Of a DNA stretch of 64,000 nucleotides, positions 52,536 through 59,250 are shown one piece after another (the first letter of the stretch is position 1; the number at the start of each line of letters is the position of its first letter). A program made the position numbers and the translations under genes. The stretch is taken from the NCBI GenBank assembly GCA_947624675.1, contig CANQLI010000001.1:62001-126000 (forward strand), read 5' to 3'. The notes beneath the pieces are model-generated. The model saw only the letters and a program-made list of their open reading frames with translations. It made no database searches and was not told the DNA's origin. The stretch comes from an uncultured Clostridia bacterium (GTDB lineage: Bacteria > Bacillota > Clostridia > Oscillospirales > Ruminococcaceae).

Positions 52536-52571
52536 GGTGGCATAAAGCGGACTATACCGCTTTATGCCGCC
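52536..52571 (-). terminator. Hairpin between the two dockerin genes, without T-tail
   Basis: GGTGGCATAAAGCGG (52536-52550) and CCGCTTTATGCCGCC (52557-52571): a 15-bp stem with one mismatch. On the minus strand no T-run follows, so it may protect or partially attenuate the downstream message rather than terminate. Confidence 0.55.
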
Positions 52572-52590
52572 GACTTAAACTATATCGAAA

Positions 52591-55500
52591 TTACTTTGTT
52601 CCCTTTGCTATTGAGTTTATGATTCCAACATCAACTGTCGTTAAATTCTCATCGCCGGATACTTCCGCTACATCAAAGTCGTAACCCTCAAGAGTCTTTG
52701 TTCCCTTTGCGTGTGCATTAGCAAGTCCTACATCTACAGTCGTGATATTTCCGTCTCCGTTGATGTCGCCTACCATATGAAGCTCTGCTTCAATATTTAC
52801 TGCGCCACCTGCTACTGTCGCGGTGTAGCTTCTTGTAACATAGCCTTCAGCTGCAAATGTGATTACATAATCTCCATCTTCAAGATCAGCAAGAGTGTAT
52901 TCGCCGTTTGCTGATGTTACTTCGGAAACTTCTGTGCCGTCTGCTGTTGCAATAGTAACCGTTACCTCAACATCTGTTCCAGGTGTGGCTACCGTTCCGC
53001 TGATGTCTCCCTTCGGCATCTCAACAAGTGCCTTGATTGCTGCGTCAAGTGCTGCCGCCGGATCTTCCATCTGTGAAGGCAACGGCTTTCCGTCTGTGCT
53101 ATCAAGAAGTGCCTGTGCATTGTCAATAGCTGTCTGAAGTACCGCTACACTCTCTTCTGTGTACTCGCCACTCTCAACAAGTGCCTTTGCGTCTTCGATA
53201 GCTTTCTTGTAATTGTCAAGCTTAGCTGTCTCTCCGCCGCCTGTGAACATCTTAAGTACCTTTCCTTCTGCGTCAAGATATTCGATCCTTGTTACAAGAT
53301 ATACATAGTCTGTTGCTTCATTCCATGCATATGTGTCTGCCTTGATAGTATAACTGTCGCCAACTTCGATAGCACTCGCAAGATCAAGTGTTACTGAACA
53401 GTCCTTAGCTCCCTTTTGATTGTTGTTACCCTTAAACTGCTTGTAGTTGTTTGTTCCGTTTATTACTGCTGTTGCATCAATAGTTGTATATTCACTAAAG
53501 TCTGTGTCTGCTGCACAGTCAAAGATATATCTTATCTTTACTGCGCCTGCCATACTCTCGTCTGCTTTACCGCTGTCAAGAGTCGTTTCCTTTCCAAGCG
53601 GCATTATCTTTCCGATTCCCGAGGTCTTTTCTCCCTCACTGTAATCTACTACTAAAGCTTCTATCGCTTTTGTAAGCTCGTCCTTTATAGTTGCTATATC
53701 TTCTTCACTAACGTTGTCAGGATCATCCAAAAGCGCCTGTGCCGCCGCCAGCTTATCCTTAACAAGCTTCCATGAATCTAATGTGTAGTCGCTCTCAACA
53801 AGCTTAGCACAATCGTCTACAAGAGGCTGAATTGCCGTTGTATCGCCCTTCTTAGCCAGTATGTAACTGCTTGAGCTTGGGTCTATAGCATCTTTTAACC
53901 TCTGTGTAATCTGATCAAGCTCATTCTGTGAATTACGCTCAATTGCCGCATTATAAAAACTACCCGTCTGAGCTTCATAAAGATTCCTCAATGATGTTAA
54001 AGTGTTAGGAGTATACGGTGAGTTTTCCTCAGCAAGAAGGGCTTCAACCGCTTCCTTTGCCTTTTTATACTCTTCTTCATTAAGCGGTATAAATTTAAGA
54101 TTTTTAGCCGCTGCATCAAGATCGCTCATTGCCTTATCAATCTGCTGATCTGTAGCATCACAGTCACTTGCATTTGCCGCTTTATATACCTTTTCGTATT
54201 CGTCGAGAACCTTCTGATACTCTGTCCACGAATCTTCGGTATATGAACCCCTGTTAGATGTTATCGCTGAATTGTGGTGCTTTTGAAAATCTGATACTTT
54301 ACTAAGTGAAGCTCTCTTCTTAAGACCTGTTTCAGCAAGTCCTGTTTCGTCAACCGTTCCTGCCGCTGTGAGCTTATCAAGCGCTGACTGAAGCTCCTCC
54401 TCAGTTGCCTTTGCGTTGTTAGCCACGCTTCTCGCTGAGTTGAGTTCAGCGGTGAGAGCTTTATATGAAGTCGGAGTGTACTTAGACATTGACACGCTGT
54501 TTAACTCGTCAATCTTTGCCTGAAGCTGTGATTTAAGCTCGGCAACCTTCTTTGTAACAAGGCCCTCTATTCTTGCGTTAAGTGTTTTTACAGCTATATC
54601 TACATCGCCCTGTACAGCACTGCCGTTTGTCTTTAACGCCTTTGCCTTGTCAAGCTCAGTCTTAAGTGCGTTTAATGATTCCTCTGAATATTCTTCGCTG
54701 TGATTGTTTACTATATCCTCCGCTGACGCAATAGCCTTGTCAAGCTCTGCAAAATCAAGCGGGTCGCTTGATTCCATAATAATAACCTGCTCATCTTTAA
54801 GTTGATAATATGTGCTTTCTTTAGTTGAATCAAGCAGTGTCTGCTTTACTGCACTGTTTGTAACATAGATTTTTAAATCTGTGTTCATTGCTCTGAATGC
54901 ATTACTATTTACAGAACTTAATCCTGTTGCGTAAAGGTATATTTCCTTTATGCTATCGCTAGAACCCAAAATACTTCTTGCAATAGCATTACCTATCGAA
55001 AATGCATCGCCAGAGTATTTATATACTACCTTCTCAAGTTTCTTTGCACATGCAAACGTTCCATTACCAGCGCTAGAAATATTACTATTAAATGTTATAG
55101 ATGTTACATATTCGTCCGGTGTAGATTTGCTTCCTATTTTAAAGGAAAGTGTATCTACCGGATGTTTTCCGTTAGTTTGGTCATCATATTCCTCAGGGAA
55201 TACTATTTCCGTTGTGTTTTTCTCTTTCAAAAGCTCGATATAGTCAGCCTTTAAAGATGCATAATACACTTGTGTGCCTGCCGAATACTGATAATCAAAT
55301 ATGTAGTCGGTAGGATCTGGCTCTGCCGGCTTGCTGCCCATAACAATAACCTGCTCGTCTTTAAGTTGATAATATGAGCTGGTAGATGTTGAATCAAGTA
55401 GTTTCTGCTTTACAGTATTATTGGTTACATAGATTTTTAAATCCTTGTTCATTTCTCTGAATGCGTCGGTGTTTACAGATTTTAAATCTGTTGCGTAAAG

Positions 55501-56436
55501 GTATATTTCCTTTATGCTGTCACTATAGGCACTAGCTGTCCTATATCCTAAATTTTTGAAGTCAAAACTGTCACCCGAGTATTTAAATACTACCTTCTCA
55601 AGCTTCTTTGCATATGCAAAAGGACCCGATCCTGTATTGTAAATTTTGTTGTTTAATATAACGGATGTTACATATTCATCCGGAGTTAAAGAGTCTCCGA
55701 GTCTAAAAGTAAGCCAAACTACCGGTAATTTTCCGTGTTCGCCTTGGTCATCATACTCATCAGGAAATACTATTTCTGTTGTGTTATGTTCCTTTAAAAG
55801 TTCAACATAGTTTGATTTCAGCGTTGCACGGTATACCTCACCATATGTATTGTCATTTGACGCATATCTGTAATCAAATATGTAGTCGGTAGGTTCAGGG
55901 TCATCGCCGGCAGGCTCATCAGCCTTGCTTGGGTCAGTGAGGGTAACATACTTAAGAGTAACGCTTGTTACCTTCTTGTCTGTTTTTCCGCTGCTTGATT
56001 TAGTCTTGAAGTTTACTCCAAGATAGTTGAATATCGCAGCATCAGAAATCGCATCTCCCGAATACTTTACGGTATATGTGCCGTCGGTAGGTGTTTCTAC
56101 TAACGGACAGCTATCGTCTGCATTCCAATGAGTTGCGCTGTTCTTGACCTGTATCGGCAAAAATGCCTCTGTGTCATCGTCAACGCCTGTTACATCAAAA
56201 GTAACATAGAACTCTGTTTTTCCTGCAAGCTGTGAAATAACCACACCTGTTCCAAAATTTGAAACAAGTTCCAGTTTTGCGTTATTGCTTGCTGTGGTGT
56301 TTTTCCAAGAGACGCTGTCCGGTGTGACAACATCGCTTGGAGCATCTGCGCCGTATGCCGTAAACGAAGAAACCGCTAACGATGATACTGCGACTGTCGC
56401 GGCAAGAATGCCGCTTAAAATTCTTTTGAATTTCAT
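52591..56436 (-). CDS. Large secreted FIVAR / CnaB / dockerin protein (1281 aa)
   Basis: Signal peptide (RILSGILAATVAVSSLAVSSF). A beta-sandwich domain (about 30-175) resembles carbohydrate-binding modules. Two tandem related units follow (about 185-370 and 375-560), each with DYIFDY, VELLKE and YYQLKDEQVI, a clear internal duplication. FIVAR repeats span about 560-1010, with a second beta domain (about 1020-1130). One more FIVAR, a CnaB-like domain and a dockerin (GDINGDGNITTVDVG, SGDENLTTVDVG) finish it. No catalytic motif found. A LytTR-type direct repeat stands about 90 bases upstream, so the adjacent two-component system may control it. It may be a structural or adhesive scaffold-associated protein; it carries no cohesin that I can identify. 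Confidence 0.88.
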   Translation of the reverse strand: MKFKRILSGILAATVAVSSLAVSSFTAYGADAPSDVVTPDSVSWKNTTASNNAKLELVSNFGTGVVISQLAGKTEFYVTFDVTGVDDDTEAFLPIQVKNSATHWNADDSCPLVETPTDGTYTVKYSGDAISDAAIFNYLGVNFKTKSSSGKTDKKVTSVTLKYVTLTDPSKADEPAGDDPEPTDYIFDYRYASNDNTYGEVYRATLKSNYVELLKEHNTTEIVFPDEYDDQGEHGKLPVVWLTFRLGDSLTPDEYVTSVILNNKIYNTGSGPFAYAKKLEKVVFKYSGDSFDFKNLGYRTASAYSDSIKEIYLYATDLKSVNTDAFREMNKDLKIYVTNNTVKQKLLDSTSTSSYYQLKDEQVIVMGSKPAEPDPTDYIFDYQYSAGTQVYYASLKADYIELLKEKNTTEIVFPEEYDDQTNGKHPVDTLSFKIGSKSTPDEYVTSITFNSNISSAGNGTFACAKKLEKVVYKYSGDAFSIGNAIARSILGSSDSIKEIYLYATGLSSVNSNAFRAMNTDLKIYVTNSAVKQTLLDSTKESTYYQLKDEQVIIMESSDPLDFAELDKAIASAEDIVNNHSEEYSEESLNALKTELDKAKALKTNGSAVQGDVDIAVKTLNARIEGLVTKKVAELKSQLQAKIDELNSVSMSKYTPTSYKALTAELNSARSVANNAKATEEELQSALDKLTAAGTVDETGLAETGLKKRASLSKVSDFQKHHNSAITSNRGSYTEDSWTEYQKVLDEYEKVYKAANASDCDATDQQIDKAMSDLDAAAKNLKFIPLNEEEYKKAKEAVEALLAEENSPYTPNTLTSLRNLYEAQTGSFYNAAIERNSQNELDQITQRLKDAIDPSSSSYILAKKGDTTAIQPLVDDCAKLVESDYTLDSWKLVKDKLAAAQALLDDPDNVSEEDIATIKDELTKAIEALVVDYSEGEKTSGIGKIMPLGKETTLDSGKADESMAGAVKIRYIFDCAADTDFSEYTTIDATAVINGTNNYKQFKGNNNQKGAKDCSVTLDLASAIEVGDSYTIKADTYAWNEATDYVYLVTRIEYLDAEGKVLKMFTGGGETAKLDNYKKAIEDAKALVESGEYTEESVAVLQTAIDNAQALLDSTDGKPLPSQMEDPAAALDAAIKALVEMPKGDISGTVATPGTDVEVTVTIATADGTEVSEVTSANGEYTLADLEDGDYVITFAAEGYVTRSYTATVAGGAVNIEAELHMVGDINGDGNITTVDVGLANAHAKGTKTLEGYDFDVAEVSGDENLTTVDVGIINSIAKGTK

Positions 56437-56489
56437 TTTAATACCTCCCAGATTTGTTTTAGCATCGAATAGTAAATAACTATAAAACT

Positions 56490-56560
56490 AAAATATCATA
56501 CTTTTAGGTAAAAATTCAATAGGTAATTCCCAACTGGTCAAAAATCTTCCCAACTGGTCA
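56490..56560 (-). promoter_or_regulatory. LytTR-type direct repeat with a weak promoter before the 1281-aa dockerin gene
   Basis: On the minus strand TGACCAGTTGGGAA occurs twice (56560-56547 and 56540-56527) at a period of exactly 20 bases. The core CCAGTTGGG fits the LytTR consensus [TA][AC][CA]GTTN[AG][TG] at eight of nine positions. A -35 TTGAAT (56519-56514) lies 7 bases after the proximal repeat, with a weak -10 TATTTT (56495-56490), as expected for an activator-dependent promoter. Confidence 0.65.
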
Positions 56561-56601
56561 AATCGTGTTAGAATAATTAAACAAATCTAAACGATAATAA
56601 G

Positions 56602-56634
56602 AAAACGGAGGTACCTAAAATTACCTCCGTTTTA
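56602..56634 (-). terminator. Terminator of the two-component operon
   Basis: AAAACGGAGGTA (56602-56613) and TACCTCCGTTTT (56622-56633), a perfect 12-bp stem right after the kinase gene. Confidence 0.85.
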
Positions 56635-56640
56635 CATATC

Positions 56641-57405
56641 TTACACATTTTTTAGCCATATCTCTGCGCAAAAGCTTCCGCACTTTTGCTCTGTATTAAA
56701 AAATCCGTTATATTTCCGAGCGATCTCACTTACTATTTTTGTACCCATCCCGTGATTTTTCTTATCGGTTTTTGTTGTTATAAGCTCAGTATTTTTTTCA
56801 ATCATACTATCGTCGGCGGTATTTATCACCCTCACGACGAGATAAGCTTTATGCTGAAACATAACAAGCTTTATCCTGCGTTCTTTGTCAAGCTTTTCGC
56901 AGGCTTCTATCGCATTGTCAAGAAGGTTGAACAAAACCGAGCAAAGGTCGATATCGTCGACCTTTTGCTCAACGAAAGAAATCTCCGCCTCGGGTGTTAT
57001 ACCCTTTTCAGCGCACAGCCTGAATTTATCATTTATTACCGCATTGATAAAATCATTTGAAGTGTCGACATAAACATATATCTTCGACAGCTCCTGATTT
57101 GAATACTTTGACAAATACTGTTGTGCCTCTACTGTTTCTCCGCTTTTTAAGAGAGACAGTCCGACAGAGATGTGATTCTTATAGTCGTGCCTTATCTTAG
57201 CGATCTTATGCTCCTGTTCACTCAAATCGTCAATACGGCGTTTTTGTTCATCGATCTGATATTTGAGCCGCGCAAGGTCGCTTTTATTTTTAGTAGCTTT
57301 GCGATGAAATATTACACATCCCACTATCAGCGTTACAACGAGAAGTATTGCAGGTACAATGGCAATAGCTCTAAGGACCGCCATATTACTAAGCATTTTC
57401 TGCAA
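56641..57405 (-). CDS. GHKL-type sensor histidine kinase (AgrC/NatK-like, short)
   Basis: 254 aa. One N-terminal membrane helix (AVLRAIAIVPAILLVVTLIVGCVIF), a coiled-coil linker (KYQIDEQKRRIDDLSEQEHKI), the phosphorylated His73 in KIRHDYKNHISVG, the N-box LFNLLDNAIEACEKL and a G-box in NHGMGTKIVSEIARKY. This is the catalytic part of the AgrC family with almost no sensor region, so the input is unclear; it may dimerise with a partner or sense through the single helix. Start TTG at 57405 or ATG at 57396 is uncertain. It follows the response regulator by 4 bases. Confidence 0.88.
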   Translation of the reverse strand: MQKMLSNMAVLRAIAIVPAILLVVTLIVGCVIFHRKATKNKSDLARLKYQIDEQKRRIDDLSEQEHKIAKIRHDYKNHISVGLSLLKSGETVEAQQYLSKYSNQELSKIYVYVDTSNDFINAVINDKFRLCAEKGITPEAEISFVEQKVDDIDLCSVLFNLLDNAIEACEKLDKERRIKLVMFQHKAYLVVRVINTADDSMIEKNTELITTKTDKKNHGMGTKIVSEIARKYNGFFNTEQKCGSFCAEIWLKNV

Positions 57406-57409
57406 GGTC

Positions 57410-58129
57410 TTAAACCCAGCTCTCAGATAATTTTGAGAGATACATCAGCTTGTCCTTAACCTCTTTGACCCTATGCTTACTAAGCGGAAGAGTGCTGTGA
57501 TCATCAAGAATCACGCTAGCGGATTTTACATAGTAGATATGCCTGGAATTCACAAGATAGCTTTTATGTATTCTTATAAATCCCACTGACTTCAGTTCAC
57601 TTTCGAGATCCTGAAGTGATTTTTTTACAATAATCTTTTTGTCACCCATATGCAAAAAAACATTGTGGCTGTAAACATCGAAAAACAGAATATCGTCAAT
57701 TCTAACAGGGATCAGTTCTCCATTCAGAGTGACCTTTAAAATCTGAGTATTGCTTTTATAAAGCTGAAGCGCAGCGAAAAAGGCTTCGTATAGTTCTTCT
57801 TTATACCTGTTTTTACGGATAAAGCGAAATGGTCTGAATACAAATGAGCGATAAACATAGCTTTCATGACTAGAAACAAAAATAATTGTTACTTTATCAT
57901 TTACTATTCTAAGTTTTTCTACGATCTGAAATCCACAGATCCCGGACATTTCAATATCTAAAAACACAATATCATATGGGTTTTTTAGATACTCTTCATA
58001 AAAATCGAGCGAATCCGAATATGACTCTACAATCATATCTGCTTCTGTCATTGTGACTAGAGCGTCTACCGATTTACAGAAATTCTCCATAAAGTCCGCA
58101 TCATCGTCACAAATAGCGGTTCTAATCAT
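57410..58129 (-). CDS. LytTR-family response regulator (AgrA/ComE-like)
   Basis: 239 aa. Receiver domain (1-120) with Asp8-Asp9 and the phosphorylated Asp58 in FLDIEMSG, lysine in the FRFIRKNRY region. LytTR DNA-binding domain (about 140-239) with DILFFDVYSHNVFLHMGDKKI, FIRIHKSYLVNSRHIYYV and the terminal PLSKHRVKEVKDKLMYL. ATG at 58129 has GGAGG 9 bases upstream. Its direct-repeat target is found in front of the 1281-aa dockerin gene. Confidence 0.93.
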   Translation of the reverse strand: MIRTAICDDDADFMENFCKSVDALVTMTEADMIVESYSDSLDFYEEYLKNPYDIVFLDIEMSGICGFQIVEKLRIVNDKVTIIFVSSHESYVYRSFVFRPFRFIRKNRYKEELYEAFFAALQLYKSNTQILKVTLNGELIPVRIDDILFFDVYSHNVFLHMGDKKIIVKKSLQDLESELKSVGFIRIHKSYLVNSRHIYYVKSASVILDDHSTLPLSKHRVKEVKDKLMYLSKLSESWV

Positions 58130-58210
58130 TTTAAATTTCCTCCAAATTATACACATTACACATTATACTCATACGAATAGCCATAAAAACAGCTGTATCC
58201 TCCTTTCGAC

Positions 58211-58244
58211 AAAAAAACGCAGTACGCAAAAAAGCATACTACGC
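58211..58244 (-). terminator. Terminator-like hairpin in the leader of the LytTR operon
   Basis: Minus strand CGTAGTATGC pairs with GCGTACTGCG (10 pairs, two wobble) around a TTTTTT loop, then seven T. It lies between the short leader ORF and the response regulator gene, so it may act as an attenuator. Confidence 0.7.
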
Positions 58245-58260
58245 CCTATGTCTTACACAA

Positions 58261-58347
58261 TTAAGGTAATTTTTTTGTACAGATATAGTTGATAGGTAAA
58301 AATACCCCCCCCCCGTTTAATGTTTTAACAAAAAACGATCTGTACAT
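58261..58347 (-). CDS. 28-codon leader ORF containing a G10 tract
   Basis: ATG at 58347 with AGAGGTG 6 bases upstream; stop at 58261. The translation is MYRSFFVKTLN, three glycines from the G10 run, then VFLPINYICTKKLP. It is preceded by a good promoter and followed by the hairpin at 58211. It could be a leader peptide controlling read-through into the LytTR operon or a small secreted/pheromone-like peptide. No known family. Its frame depends on the number of G. Confidence 0.5.
   Translation of the reverse strand: MYRSFFVKTLNGGGVFLPINYICTKKLP
58276..58346. repeat. C10 homopolymer (58305-58314) within a 9-bp inverted repeat
   Basis: Ten consecutive C occur in an AT-rich leader. TGTACAGAT (58276-58284) and ATCTGTACA (58338-58346) form a perfect 9-bp inverted repeat around it. 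Confidence 0.75.
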
Positions 58348-58398
58348 AAAACTCACCTCTTACCGTAATGATAATTATAACTATTCGACGATGAATAA

Positions 58399-58427
58399 AT
58401 AATAGCACTTTATATAAAACTAGTCAA
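58399..58427 (-). promoter_or_regulatory. Sigma-A promoter of the LytTR operon
   Basis: Minus strand TTGACT (58427-58422), 17 bases, TATTAT (58404-58399), about 50 bases before the leader ORF. Confidence 0.75.
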
Positions 58428-58470
58428 GAGGTATTTAAAAATTTTGTCGAATTTTTTATATAGAAATTTT

Positions 58471-59220
58471 TTACTCGTAATCTACAACATCAACCCATCG
58501 AAGCAAAAGCTCTCTTTCCTCGGGCTTTCCTTTTACCGATTGTGATGCGGCAACGATAGGCATCCACTGCTGAACATACTGCTTAGCGGTGTCGCTCTTT
58601 TTACAAAACAGATCAAGATACTTATCAGCAAGTTCTGTCTGACCGCTTAAAACAAACAGGAGATAGGTTCTCGCCGCATCTGCAGAGGCATTACCCTGTG
58701 TTGCGTGAGACCAGTCCAGTATGTGCATTTCTCCGTCGGGAGAAACAATAATATTTGAGGGATTAAAGTCACCGTGACACACCTTATTGTGCTTCGGCAT
58801 AGCGTCAAGTCTTGTATGGAGCTCGTACCTTGTAGTAGCATCGAGATCAGTCTGAGATATTTTAGACTGCATCTTATCCTTGAGTTTATTAAGATTAAAG
58901 CAGGTCTTAGACTGTACCTCAAGCTGAAGATCTACAAACATTTCAAGATACTCATCTGTCTTATCCGGATTCTCCTCCATAAGCTGTGCGAGAGTTTTTC
59001 CCTCTACATATTCCAATACAATAGCCCATTTACCGTCTATTTTTTTAACCTCTAAAACCTTCGGAATATTAAGACCGGTTTCCTCAATTCTCGCAGTGTT
59101 CAGAGCCTCGTTAAGGATGTCATATTTCTTATATTCCTCGTTAAAAACCTTGACTGTTGTATTTTTATACTTATAGATAGTCTTGCTTTCTCTTTCAGCC
59201 AATACCTTTTCAAACTCCAT
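58471..59220 (-). CDS. Aminoglycoside phosphotransferase/kinase-fold protein (TIGR02172-like)
   Basis: 249 aa. Kinase-like fold with the catalytic loop HGDFNPSNIIVSPDGEMHILDWSHA (HxDxxxxN and DW), an N-lobe lysine in EKVLAERESKTIYKYKNTTVKVF, and GKTLAQLMEENPDK. Such proteins are common in Ruminococcus and relatives, with unknown small-molecule substrates; antibiotic resistance should not be assumed. RBS AAGGAGG precedes the ATG. It is 30 bases after adhE, likely on the same message. Confidence 0.88.
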   Translation of the reverse strand: MEFEKVLAERESKTIYKYKNTTVKVFNEEYKKYDILNEALNTARIEETGLNIPKVLEVKKIDGKWAIVLEYVEGKTLAQLMEENPDKTDEYLEMFVDLQLEVQSKTCFNLNKLKDKMQSKISQTDLDATTRYELHTRLDAMPKHNKVCHGDFNPSNIIVSPDGEMHILDWSHATQGNASADAARTYLLFVLSGQTELADKYLDLFCKKSDTAKQYVQQWMPIVAASQSVKGKPEERELLLRWVDVVDYE

Positions 59221-59250
59221 AACCGTATCCTCCTTTTATATAAATATGAA

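Noticed and set aside
45726..56436. Many plus-strand open frames of 60-127 codons opposite the dockerin genes
   Set aside because: Shadows of repetitive coding sequence; no RBS, and the minus-strand frames have signal peptides and complete domains.
58471..59220. Aminoglycoside resistance gene
   Set aside because: Only the general kinase fold is visible; the subgroup is widespread in gut clostridia with unknown substrates.
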